A stretch of DNA of 64,000 nt from Bacillota bacterium (GTDB lineage Bacteria > Bacillota > Clostridia > Lachnospirales > Cellulosilyticaceae): assembly GCA_023436395.1 (NCBI GenBank), contig JAEZJJ010000038.1, forward strand, positions 62,001 through 126,000, in the 5' to 3' direction. A program made the translations under genes and the position numbers. This document shows positions 8,398-17,037 of the stretch, piece after piece (position 1 is the stretch's first letter; every line of letters begins with the position of its first letter). The notes below the pieces were generated by a model. It did not search any database. It was not told the origin of the DNA and saw nothing but the letters and a program-made list of their open reading frames with translations.

Positions 8398-8664
8398 TTA
8401 TTCTGCCACTTCTTGAGTAGTTAGGAACTTAACAAGTGCAGTTACTGCTTCTTCTTCATCTTGCCCTTCAGCGGCAATCTCAATATTTTGCCCTTTAATA
8501 GCTCCTAAAGACATCATTCCCATAATACTTTTTGCATTAACTTGTTTTTCATTTACTGTTACTGCAATATGGCTTTCATATTTACTTGCAATCTGAACAA
8601 ATAAGGCTGCAGGTCTAGCCTCAAGACCATTTTTGAATTCTAATTTAAGTACTTCTTTAACCAT
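8398..8664 (-). CDS. crh: Crh-like HPr-family protein with Glu15 and Ser46
   Basis: An 88-aa HPr-fold protein. In HPr, His15 in the motif GLHARPAA accepts phosphate from PTS enzyme I; here the motif is GLEARPAA, so the catalytic histidine is replaced by Glu15. The regulatory serine is kept exactly at position 46 (NAKSIMGM). This is the pattern of Crh, the catabolite-repression HPr homologue, which in Bacillus has Gln15 and acts with CcpA when phosphorylated on Ser46 by HPrK. The start overlaps the whiA stop by 8 bp, the same gene order as yvcJ-yvcK-yvcL(whiA)-crh in Bacillus. It should not carry PTS phosphate. Annotating it as plain HPr would be wrong. Confidence 0.88.
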   Translation of the reverse strand: MVKEVLKLEFKNGLEARPAALFVQIASKYESHIAVTVNEKQVNAKSIMGMMSLGAIKGQNIEIAAEGQDEEEAVTALVKFLTTQEVAE

Positions 8665-9622
8665 TTTTATTTCCTCCTCTTGTTTCTCTAATTTGCTCTG
8701 CTATTTCACTAATTTTTTTGAGTCTATGGTTAACACCTGACTTTCCAACAGGCGGTGTAAGCAATTCCCCTAATTCCTTAAGTGAACTACTAGGATATTC
8801 TAAACGAAAGGTTGCAATTTGCCTTAAATTTTCAGGTAATCCACCTATTCCTATAGAATTTTGTATAAATTCAATATCTTGCATCTGTCTTACAGCAGCA
8901 GATACTGTCTTTTTCAAATTAGCTGTCTCACAGTTAACAATACGATTAACGTTATTTCTTACTTCTTTTACAATGCGTACATTTTCAAGTTCCATAAGCG
9001 CAATGTGGGCGCCCATAATATTGAGTAAATCTACAATTTGCGTACCTTCTTTTAAGTAGAGAACATAATTATTTTTTCGTGGCACAACCTTAGGTTCCAT
9101 TTCAAGAGAAATCATAATCTCTTTTAAGTATTCAGCTTGTCTTTCTGTTTGATTCACAAACTCTAAGTGGTATCCTTTTTCTGGATCGCTTACTGATCCA
9201 GCACCTAAAAAAGCCCCTCTTAAATATGCTCTTTTACAGCAAGTACTTTGTATAACGGTTAAATCCACATGGTCTCTAATTACATATTGACCTAGTTCAT
9301 ATTTTAACAATGTTGTTGCTCTTAAAATCTTCTCTGCTTCTTCACTTACTTTAGTAAGAATGACATAGTTTTGTTTCTTATGCATCTTTTTATGAGTCTT
9401 GAGAACTACCTCAGTATTTATATTAAAAGCTTTTTTTATCATTGTAAAGTATTTTCTTGCAATAGCTGCATTTTCAGTCTGAAATTTGATATGAAACTGC
9501 TTTGCTTCATATGTGATTTCTCCCGCCATAATAATCATTGCTGCTATTTCCGCAATTAAACAGTGTCTTGCACCTATTGGTACACATGTGAGTTCTTTTT
9601 TTACATCGGAAGAAAAGGACAT
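8657..9622 (-). CDS. whiA: WhiA, DNA-binding regulator / cell-division factor
   Basis: WhiA of 321 aa: an N-terminal LAGLIDADG-like domain (YLRGAFLGAGSVSDPEKGYH in the middle of the fold) and a C-terminal helix-turn-helix (LEYPSSSLKELGELLTPPVG, then KSGVNHRLKKI). In Firmicutes it affects cell division and chromosome segregation; in actinomycetes it regulates sporulation. I placed the start at ATG 9622 because GAGGTG lies six bases upstream; a GTG at 9631 would fall within that ribosome binding site. It follows yvcK by 31 bp and overlaps the crh-like gene. Confidence 0.93.
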   Translation of the reverse strand: MSFSSDVKKELTCVPIGARHCLIAEIAAMIIMAGEITYEAKQFHIKFQTENAAIARKYFTMIKKAFNINTEVVLKTHKKMHKKQNYVILTKVSEEAEKILRATTLLKYELGQYVIRDHVDLTVIQSTCCKRAYLRGAFLGAGSVSDPEKGYHLEFVNQTERQAEYLKEIMISLEMEPKVVPRKNNYVLYLKEGTQIVDLLNIMGAHIALMELENVRIVKEVRNNVNRIVNCETANLKKTVSAAVRQMQDIEFIQNSIGIGGLPENLRQIATFRLEYPSSSLKELGELLTPPVGKSGVNHRLKKISEIAEQIRETRGGNKNG

Positions 9623-9653
9623 AGTCGTCACCTCATCTTATGTAATTTTTGTA

Positions 9654-10628
9654 CTACATCTCCTCAAAAATACATCTTGCCAATTTATCAGCATCATGCC
9701 TTATCAGCTTTTTATTTTCATCAATTCGGACAAGGGGAGCCTCTACCCTTCTAACATTATCCCATATCCCGTGATTTTCATCAACCATTAAAACAGTAGC
9801 ACCTTCTTCTAGATATTGCTTAAGATAAGAATCTTCTATAACCTCATTATTCACGATGACTTTATTAATGACACCTTTACCTAAATAACCTTCTAGAATC
9901 ATCAAATGTCTTTCTAAACCTATATCTGATGTTTCTCCAGGCTGTGTCATCAAATTAGCGACATAGATTTTCTCAGCTTTTGCCTGACTGATATATTGGC
10001 TAATATCTTTTACTAATAAGTTAGGAATAATACTGGTGTATAAGCTTCCTGGTCCTAATATAATTAAATCTGCCGCCTCTAGGGCTTCGATTACTTCTGG
10101 AGCAGGTTTTGGCATCTTAGGCACCAGCTGAATGGTTACAATATTATGTCCGCTACCTTTGCCATATTCTACAATTTCAGTTTCTCCTGAAACACATTTT
10201 CCATCTTCAAAATTCGCTTCTAAGTGTACGTTTTCTAAGGTGACAGGCAATACCTTTCCTGTAATAGCTAATACATTACTTGTTACACGTACTGCTTTCT
10301 CGAACCCTCCTGTGATATCTGAAAGTGCAGCTAAAAAGAGATTTCCAAAACTTTGCCCTTGCAAGCTACCTTCTTTAAAACGATACTGCAAAAGTTTTTC
10401 CATAATAGGTTCTGTATTTGCAAGTGCGGCAATACAATTTCGAATATCTCCAGGCGCAATAATCCCCATTTCTTCTCTTAACTTTCCAGAGCCTCCTCCA
10501 TTATCTGCAACTGTTACAATGGCAGTAATCTCAGACGTATATTTCTTAATCCCCCTTAGCATAGTTGATAGCCCTGTTCCTCCACCTATTACTACAACCT
10601 TTTTATTTTGCTGCATGGATTTCATCAT
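9654..10628 (-). CDS. yvcK: YvcK/GlmR, CofD-like UDP-sugar-binding regulator
   Basis: A 324-aa CofD/YvcK-family protein. The nucleotide-sugar-binding loop VVVIGGGTGLSTMLRG is near the N-terminus, VTVADNGGGSGKLREE follows at about 40-55, and LIILGPGSLYTSIIPNLLV is in the second half, all typical. In Bacillus GlmR/YvcK binds UDP-GlcNAc and supports GlmS and cell-wall precursor supply during growth on gluconeogenic carbon. The ATG follows the rapZ stop directly (TAAATG), with GAGGG six bases upstream, so the two genes are tightly coupled. Confidence 0.93.
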   Translation of the reverse strand: MMKSMQQNKKVVVIGGGTGLSTMLRGIKKYTSEITAIVTVADNGGGSGKLREEMGIIAPGDIRNCIAALANTEPIMEKLLQYRFKEGSLQGQSFGNLFLAALSDITGGFEKAVRVTSNVLAITGKVLPVTLENVHLEANFEDGKCVSGETEIVEYGKGSGHNIVTIQLVPKMPKPAPEVIEALEAADLIILGPGSLYTSIIPNLLVKDISQYISQAKAEKIYVANLMTQPGETSDIGLERHLMILEGYLGKGVINKVIVNNEVIEDSYLKQYLEEGATVLMVDENHGIWDNVRRVEAPLVRIDENKKLIRHDADKLARCIFEEM

Positions 10629-11501
10629 TTACTTCCCTCTTTTACTATCCTTCTCTATATCTCTATGCTGTCTAATGACACTATGCCCCTCATTTTGCAA
10701 ATAATTATAGAGCGCGTTAGCAAGAGTCACTGAGCGATGCTTACCTCCTGTACAACCAATGGCAATGACTAATTGATTTTTCCCTTCTTTTTTAAAATTA
10801 GGGATTAAAAAAGTAATCATATCTTGAAGTTTTGTAAGGAAGGTTTGGCTCACTTCAAACTGCATCACATAATCACTGACAATAGCTTCATTACCTGTAT
10901 GGGGCCTCATCTCTGGAATATAGTAAGGATTTGGTGCAAAGCGCACATCAAATACTAAGTCTGCATCAATTGGAATACCATATTTAAATCCAAAGGAAAC
11001 AATAGTAATCATTAAGCTATCAAAGTCTTTTTCTTCACAGTAAATCTTATATAATACCCCCCTTGTATCTTTTGGGAGCATATAAGAAGTATCGATAATA
11101 TGATTAGCTTTTTCCTTTATTTCTTGTAGTATGCATCTTTCCTTCTCTATACCATCTTCGATTCGTTCACTTCTTGCAAGAGGATGTAATCTTCTTGTTT
11201 CTTTATAGCGTTTAATGAGTTCTGCATCACTACAATCAAAAAAGACAATTTCATAGGTATGTCCACTATTTTGAAGTTCATTTAAACTCACAAATAAATC
11301 AGCAAACAAGCTTCCGCCTCTAATATCTATCCCTAAAACAACTTTGCTTAATTTACTTTGTTGGGAGGCGATAAGTTCTGCGAAGCTTTTAATGAGTGTA
11401 GGAGGTAGATTATCCACACAATAATAACCCATATCCTCAAAGCAATTAATGGCACTGCTCTTTCCTGCCCCTGACATACCTGTTACAATAATAAAATTCA
11501 T
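10629..11501 (-). CDS. rapZ: RapZ/YvcJ nucleotide-binding protein
   Basis: A 290-aa RapZ-family protein. The Walker A site is GMSGAGKSSA (residues 8-17), followed by FEDMGYYCVDNLPP and, in the C-terminal domain, the family signature AIGCTGGKHRSVTLA. In Escherichia coli RapZ guides RNase E to the small RNA GlmZ; in Firmicutes (YvcJ) it hydrolyses GTP and is linked to competence, with the RNA role unclear. It lies between murB and yvcK, so the cluster links wall-precursor genes. The start has AAAGGAGGGG upstream. Confidence 0.93.
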   Translation of the reverse strand: MNFIIVTGMSGAGKSSAINCFEDMGYYCVDNLPPTLIKSFAELIASQQSKLSKVVLGIDIRGGSLFADLFVSLNELQNSGHTYEIVFFDCSDAELIKRYKETRRLHPLARSERIEDGIEKERCILQEIKEKANHIIDTSYMLPKDTRGVLYKIYCEEKDFDSLMITIVSFGFKYGIPIDADLVFDVRFAPNPYYIPEMRPHTGNEAIVSDYVMQFEVSQTFLTKLQDMITFLIPNFKKEGKNQLVIAIGCTGGKHRSVTLANALYNYLQNEGHSVIRQHRDIEKDSKRGK

Positions 11502-11529
11502 AAATTCCCCTCCTTTACTTCTAGAGAAT

Positions 11530-11557
11530 GAAGAATTAAATTTTATTTTAATTCTTC
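11530..11557 (-). other. Intercistronic hairpin between murB and rapZ without a U-tract
   Basis: GAAGAATTAAA and TTTAATTCTTC form an 11-bp stem over a 6-nt loop in the 64-bp gap after the murB stop. There is no run of T on the minus strand after it, so it is more likely an RNA-stability or processing element than a terminator. Confidence 0.45.
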
Positions 11558-11565
11558 ACTCCTCC

Positions 11566-12480
11566 TTAAAATCCCAACATTTTGATTTCTGGTTCTAATT
11601 CTACATCAAATTTTTCTTTTACAATACGTTTTACTTCTGCAATTAACTGCAAGATTTCTTCTGCAGTAGCCTCTCCAGCATTCACTACAAATCCACAGTG
11701 TTTATCTGATATCATGGCATCACCTACTCTAAAGCCTCTTAAGTTACTGTCCATAATCAACTTCCCTGCAAAATGACCTGTTGGTCTTTTAAAAGTACTT
11801 CCTGCACTTGGCTTATCTAAAGGTTGTTTATCTCGCCTGCGCCCTGCATAGTCCTTCATCAATTCTTGAATTTTCGTCACATCGCCTTTTTCTAGGGCTA
11901 TTGTAGCTTCTAAAACAATATAGCCTTTCTTTTGAATAATACTTGTGCGATACCCAAGTTCTAATTCCTCTTTAGATAAAGTTAAAATATTTCCTTCAGG
12001 CGTCATTACTTCACAGGAAACAATAGCATCTTTGAGTTCTCCACCATAGGCCCCTGCATTCATCACCACTGCACCACCTAGTGTTCCTGGGATACCATGG
12101 GCAAATTCAAAACCTGCTAAGGCATTTTCTAAAGCCTGGCTCGCAATCCTTGATAAAAGTGCACCTGATTGTGCTGTGATCTGATTCCCATTTACTGTAA
12201 TATCTGCAAATTGATTATAGAGTTGAATAATTACTCCTCTATAACCTTGATCGGAAACAAGTAGATTGCTCCCATTTCCTAAAATATAATAGGGTATCTT
12301 TTCCTTCTGACATACTTGAAGGATCTCACTTAATTGCTCTTTATTTTCTGGCTTAACGAGGATATCTGCTGGCCCACCAATTCTAAAGGTGGTGTATTTT
12401 TTCATTGGCTCTTGTACTAATATTTGCTCTTTTGGCACTTTCTTAGCTAAAAGCTCCACCATCTTGTTTATGTCCATCAT
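11566..12480 (-). CDS. murB: UDP-N-acetylenolpyruvoylglucosamine reductase MurB
   Basis: A 304-aa FAD-dependent reductase that converts UDP-GlcNAc-enolpyruvate to UDP-MurNAc, the second committed step of peptidoglycan synthesis, in the cytosol. TTFRIGGPADILVKP and YILGNGSNLLVSDQG are the FAD-binding motifs, GIPGTLGGAVVMNAGAYGGE is the pyrophosphate loop, and PSAGSTFKRP contains the catalytic serine. The length suits the type IIb enzymes of Firmicutes. The start has AAGGAG upstream. It heads the murB-rapZ-yvcK-whiA-crh block. Confidence 0.95.
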   Translation of the reverse strand: MMDINKMVELLAKKVPKEQILVQEPMKKYTTFRIGGPADILVKPENKEQLSEILQVCQKEKIPYYILGNGSNLLVSDQGYRGVIIQLYNQFADITVNGNQITAQSGALLSRIASQALENALAGFEFAHGIPGTLGGAVVMNAGAYGGELKDAIVSCEVMTPEGNILTLSKEELELGYRTSIIQKKGYIVLEATIALEKGDVTKIQELMKDYAGRRRDKQPLDKPSAGSTFKRPTGHFAGKLIMDSNLRGFRVGDAMISDKHCGFVVNAGEATAEEILQLIAEVKRIVKEKFDVELEPEIKMLGF

Positions 12481-12577
12481 GTCAACTCCTTATACTTCTA
12501 ACAACTCTTTCACTTTATTGTATTTAACTTCATCATATTGTAACACAGATTCTTGTTAAAAAGCATTAGGAAATTAC

Positions 12578-15500
12578 TTATAGTTTAAATCTAGCAAAAC
12601 TCCCTTCAGCTCCTGTGGTAATTTCAAGTCCTACAGGAATTTGCTCTCTCAGTTCTTTGACATGAGAGATAATACCAATTAAACGTCCTGTATCTTGAAT
12701 ACTGAGTAATGTTTTGATTGCTAACTCTAGAGCTTCTTCATCTAGACTCCCAAAGCCCTCATCAATAAATAGTGTATCTAAAGGTGTGGCGCCTGCTAAT
12801 CTTTGAATGACTTCTGAAAGTCCAAGAGCAAGTGCTAAAGCTGCCATAAAGCTCTCTCCTCCTGACAGGGTAGTCACTGGTCTTGTTTCGTTATTATAGT
12901 AATCTTTAATCCCTATATCTAAACCAGCCTGAGCATTGGCTCTAGATAAATCATCACTTCGGAAAAGCTCATAACGATTATGGGTCATAGGCTTAAGTTT
13001 TTTATTAGCACTTCTTAGTACTTCTTCAAAAATACTACTTTGAATATAACGTTCAAAAGAAAGGCCTTTCTTATTCTTGCCCTTTGCATAGCTACTTATT
13101 TTCTCAATAACGCTTTGCTTCTTTACCATAAGCTTAACACTTTCATAAAGTGCGGTAAGTTCTTCTTTAATTTTTACATATTTAGTTTGCTCACTACTTA
13201 CACTATTTATTTTAAGGCTTAAAGCAGTGTGTTGTTCCATAAGCCCTTCATGTAATTCCAGAGTTTTTTGCCTTTCCTCTTCTTTAAAATTCTTAGTCTT
13301 CTCACTAAGTGCTTTGTACTGAGCTACACAAAGTTCTACTTTTTGTTGATACGTATTTAAATCTAGTTTGCTCATTTCCAATGCTTCTGGTGACATTTTA
13401 TAGATTTTAAAATCACTTATTTCTTTAAAGCCTGCCTCAAGTACTGCCTTTTCAAACTCAAGGCGTTTCTTAATCCCTTGCTCCTTGAGACTTTGTTCTC
13501 TTTTTTGGTTTTCTAATACTCTAGTACTATATTGAGTCTTTTTCATATGAAGTTTTTCTTGTTCTTCTTTTAACTTTTTATAGAGTGCTTCTTTTGCAAG
13601 ATAGCTTCCTTGAAGTTCCTCTAGCATACGAGCTAAAGCCATTTGTTCACGAAGCGCCTTAGGCACTTCTGTTTCTATACTGGTAATATAGGCCATAACT
13701 TCACTAAGCCCTTGCTTTTGCTGTGCAATATAACTTGCACCCTTTTCTTTACGCTGAATGATGGTTTGTTTTTCTATGCGATGTTCCTCTAGAGTCTTTT
13801 GCAGTTGTGATAATTGTTCTAGCTTATTTTGGTTTTGTATGGTATGTCTTTTTAATAAAGTAAGGCTTTCTTCTGTAATTGTTTCTTTCCCCTTTAATAG
13901 CTCATCATAAGCCTGTAATCTTGCCTTTAAAAGCTTACATTCTTTCTCTAAAGCAGATTTTGATTCTCTAAGACTTGCTAACTCAGCTTCTAAAACTTTA
14001 AGACCTTTCTCTAGCTCATCTAATGCTTCTTTTGTAATATGATCCTCCGTTAAAACTGCCTTTTGAGGATGGTGAAGTGAGCCACATACAGGGCAAGGTG
14101 TATCTTCTTCAAGAGTATGAGCTAGAAGTCCTGCTTGATTATTAAACCAGCGTTTAAAAGCTTGTCTATATTCTTCTTCATGAATTTGGTAAAGCTGTTC
14201 TTTTTCTTTAATCACTTCGTAGGCTTTTTCTAAGCGAAGTAATGCTTTAGTAGCATTTTCTTCTTCTTTTTCCTTATCCGCTTTTTGCTTTAATATTTCT
14301 AATATTTCCTTTTGAGCTACTAGTTGGTTAGCGAGTTCACTTTGCAGGTCATCCTTTTCCTTGAGTGCTTTTTCTTCTTCTAAAATCACCGCATCTAATG
14401 CTTTTTCTTTTTCAATTAAATCTTGATAAGTAACCTCTCCTTTTTCAAGATTTTCTTTTCTCTTATTTCTTTCTTCATATTGAGTAGCTAACTGTGTAAC
14501 TTTTGGTACATAAGTTTCTAAAATACTATATTCTTTCTTTAACTTTTCAATTTCTATAGGGAGTTTTTCTTCTTCTTTAAGACGCCCCTCACATACTTTT
14601 AGTTGCTCATCCACCTCATTTAGAGCCATAATTTGTGCCTTCAAAGACTCTTCACAAGCTAAATACTCCTTCTTCACTTCTAGTATGATTTGTTCTAAAG
14701 GTAAAAGAGGAAGAATCTTTTCTGCCTTTTCTACTTTGGTAGCTAACTCTTGATAGATTTCCTTTTTTGCATTTAGAGCCGTAAGCTCAGCTTCTAGACG
14801 TAAGGTTTCCTGCTTTTCTTCATGCTGCTTATTGACTTTCACAAGTGCCTTTTGACTCTCATCTAGTTTCATTTTAGTCTGCTCCAATGCTATCTTAAGT
14901 TCCACAGTTTCTCTCGCTTTGAGCTCACAAAGGTGCTCTAGAGCTTCACAAACCTCTGGTGCATTATAGATAACTTTTGTGCTAAGATAATCCTTTAGTC
15001 CTTCTTCTTCCTTGGCTTCAATTTGTCCTAATGTTGTTTCATACATCAGTTGCTTTTCTCTAATCTGATCCTTGATTCCTGAAAAAAGAACTTCTAATGC
15101 TTTTTCTACATCTTGATAAATACCTGTCTCAAAAATATCCTGAAGAATTTGTTGTCTCTCCTTGCTACTTACTGTAAGAAGTTCTCTAAACTTATTTTGG
15201 GCAATCATAATCACTTGCCTAAACTGACCAATATTAAAATGTAAGAATTCTGTAATCTTCTCTCCGACTTCATTGTACTTAGCTGTTAGTAAGGTATAGC
15301 TTTCCTCTTCTTTTTTGTAAAGTTCAACTTCACTTGCCACTTTCACCATCTTGCCACTACTACCACCACGCTTAGCTGCTCTCTCATATTGAGGTCTTCT
15401 AATAATGCGATATTCTTCTTGACGCAGTTTAAAGTAGAGTTCTACCTCTGTAATGATTTCTTCGCTGGCAAACTTACTACGCATGGATTCCCCACTACGT

Positions 15501-15679
15501 TCTCCGCCATTGGTTTCTCCATAAAGGGCATAGCAAATGGCATCTAAGATTGTTGTTTTTCCACCACCTGTGGGTCCATAAATGAGGAACATATTGGCAT
15601 CTTCTAAGCGCTCAAAATCTATAATTTGTTCTCCTGCATAAGGCCCAAAAGCCGTCATCTTAAGTAATCTAGGCCTCAT
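12578..15679 (-). CDS. sbcC: SbcC, SMC-like ATPase subunit of the SbcCD nuclease
   Basis: A 1033-aa ATPase. Walker A YGPTGGGKTTILD is near residue 35; two long coiled-coil arms flank a zinc hook CPVCG at about 528-532; the ABC signature LSGGESFMAALALALG is near 933 and Walker B TLFIDEGFGSLDEE near 968. With SbcD it opens DNA hairpins and trims blocked DNA ends. The start overlaps the sbcD stop by 11 bp, so the subunits are coupled. All motifs needed for activity are present. Confidence 0.95.
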   Translation of the reverse strand: MRPRLLKMTAFGPYAGEQIIDFERLEDANMFLIYGPTGGGKTTILDAICYALYGETNGGERSGESMRSKFASEEIITEVELYFKLRQEEYRIIRRPQYERAAKRGGSSGKMVKVASEVELYKKEEESYTLLTAKYNEVGEKITEFLHFNIGQFRQVIMIAQNKFRELLTVSSKERQQILQDIFETGIYQDVEKALEVLFSGIKDQIREKQLMYETTLGQIEAKEEEGLKDYLSTKVIYNAPEVCEALEHLCELKARETVELKIALEQTKMKLDESQKALVKVNKQHEEKQETLRLEAELTALNAKKEIYQELATKVEKAEKILPLLPLEQIILEVKKEYLACEESLKAQIMALNEVDEQLKVCEGRLKEEEKLPIEIEKLKKEYSILETYVPKVTQLATQYEERNKRKENLEKGEVTYQDLIEKEKALDAVILEEEKALKEKDDLQSELANQLVAQKEILEILKQKADKEKEEENATKALLRLEKAYEVIKEKEQLYQIHEEEYRQAFKRWFNNQAGLLAHTLEEDTPCPVCGSLHHPQKAVLTEDHITKEALDELEKGLKVLEAELASLRESKSALEKECKLLKARLQAYDELLKGKETITEESLTLLKRHTIQNQNKLEQLSQLQKTLEEHRIEKQTIIQRKEKGASYIAQQKQGLSEVMAYITSIETEVPKALREQMALARMLEELQGSYLAKEALYKKLKEEQEKLHMKKTQYSTRVLENQKREQSLKEQGIKKRLEFEKAVLEAGFKEISDFKIYKMSPEALEMSKLDLNTYQQKVELCVAQYKALSEKTKNFKEEERQKTLELHEGLMEQHTALSLKINSVSSEQTKYVKIKEELTALYESVKLMVKKQSVIEKISSYAKGKNKKGLSFERYIQSSIFEEVLRSANKKLKPMTHNRYELFRSDDLSRANAQAGLDIGIKDYYNNETRPVTTLSGGESFMAALALALGLSEVIQRLAGATPLDTLFIDEGFGSLDEEALELAIKTLLSIQDTGRLIGIISHVKELREQIPVGLEITTGAEGSFARFKL

Positions 15680-16829
15680 ATTTTCCCTCCTCTATTTCTC
15701 CAATCACTTCTTTAATATAACTTTTCTCTTCTTCATCAAATTCTGCTTCACCTATGAACTCAAGAAATTCCATAAACACTTCTGTTACAGTCTTTTCTTT
15801 AGTGGCCATAAAGTCAGCTTGCTGTTGTTCTTGTATGAGTTCACCCGTATCATCTTCTCTCACCCATTCACTTCCTAAAATATTGGGATAAATATGACGC
15901 AGTGTGGCAGTCACATCCGCTACAGGTGATCCTTTCAAACGCACATATACATAGTCCTCTCTATGTTCATCTTCAGTAGCTGCGGCAATTAGCTCTTCTA
16001 GAAAACCAGTTAATACTCTTACATTACGTTTTGTTTCTAGCTCTTTTTCTTCTATTAAGGTGAGTTTTTTCTCTTTAATTTCAAGTAAAACATACCCCTT
16101 CTTTTGATTAGCTTCTGAAGTGGAGTACTTCAGCAAGGAACCACTATATCTAATATTTTCTCCACCCATAGCTTGTCTCTTATGAAGATGTCCTAATGCA
16201 GTATAGGTAAAATCTTTGAAGTGCTCTGCACTTACAAGTTCTGCACCTCCTACGACACTTAATCTTCTTTCTGAATCAGATACATCCCCTCCTGCTACAA
16301 AGGCATGGGCTACTAACAACGTAGGTATATCTCTTTTTTCCCTGCGAATTTCTTGTATTAAATAACCCATCGCCTCATCATGTCTTTTAATAGATTCATC
16401 TCCTGCAATTTCTCTTACATGTGCGGGCTCAATATAAGGAATCATAAAAACATCTAATTCTTCATCTGCAATATCTATATTAATTTTTTGATAACCCTTA
16501 GGGCACTTTCCAGCAATATATAGTGATTGACTTTCAAATAACTTACTACCAAAGTCAATACGTTCACCACTATCATGATTTCCTGATATAATTATTGTTT
16601 TTATTTTATACTCTAGAACCACCTTACTAATAAAATAATTAAAGAGTTCTACAGCTTTCTCTGTAGGAATACTTTTATCATATATATCTCCTGCAATCAC
16701 CAAAAGATCTACTTGATCTTCAATCAATTTTTCTAGTAAACGCTCTAATGCATAAGCTTGATCTTCTATTAAAGAGTAGCCATGAAGCATTCTTCCTAAA
16801 TGCCAATCAGATGTATGCAAAATTCTCAT
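15669..16829 (-). CDS. sbcD: SbcD, Mre11-type nuclease subunit
   Basis: A 386-aa calcineurin-fold exonuclease. The metal-binding phosphoesterase motifs are in order: TSDWHLGR (about 6-13), VIAGDIYD (about 45-52), ISGNHDSGERI (about 82-92), VAHAF and ALGHLHKRQ. It is the nuclease partner of SbcC and is translated first. The start has GAGGTG upstream. A divergent gene begins 209 bp away. Confidence 0.95.
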   Translation of the reverse strand: MRILHTSDWHLGRMLHGYSLIEDQAYALERLLEKLIEDQVDLLVIAGDIYDKSIPTEKAVELFNYFISKVVLEYKIKTIIISGNHDSGERIDFGSKLFESQSLYIAGKCPKGYQKINIDIADEELDVFMIPYIEPAHVREIAGDESIKRHDEAMGYLIQEIRREKRDIPTLLVAHAFVAGGDVSDSERRLSVVGGAELVSAEHFKDFTYTALGHLHKRQAMGGENIRYSGSLLKYSTSEANQKKGYVLLEIKEKKLTLIEEKELETKRNVRVLTGFLEELIAAATEDEHREDYVYVRLKGSPVADVTATLRHIYPNILGSEWVREDDTGELIQEQQQADFMATKEKTVTEVFMEFLEFIGEAEFDEEEKSYIKEVIGEIEEGKYEA

Positions 16830-16983
16830 ATTCTCACCTCATCTACCATATTTCTTACTTCTCATATTATACTATTTTCTTATCATTGCCTAGCTTGTAC
16901 ACATTTTTTCAAACTTCTACCACTCTTATAGGAAAAAATAAACATATTTATAATAATCATTCAAATTTATAGTCAGTTTATGC

Positions 16984-16989
16984 TATAAT
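16984..16989 (+). promoter_or_regulatory. Probable -10 element of the alpha/beta-hydrolase-like gene
   Basis: A perfect TATAAT, preceded by TGC, lies 48 bp before the start codon. The best -35 at 18-bp spacing is a poor TTCAAA, so only the -10 is supported. Confidence 0.4.
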
Positions 16990-17037
16990 AAAAGAAGTCT
17001 AATGAAATGTATTTTGTTATATTCTAGGAGATTAATA

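Noticed and set aside
8657..10704. Plus-strand open frames antisense to whiA, yvcK and rapZ (up to 190 codons)
   Set aside because: The minus-strand genes are unmistakable and the antisense frames lack starts with ribosome binding sites and any family features.
11530..11557. Hairpin as a terminator between murB and rapZ
   Set aside because: No U-tract follows on the minus strand, and the gene block is a conserved operon.
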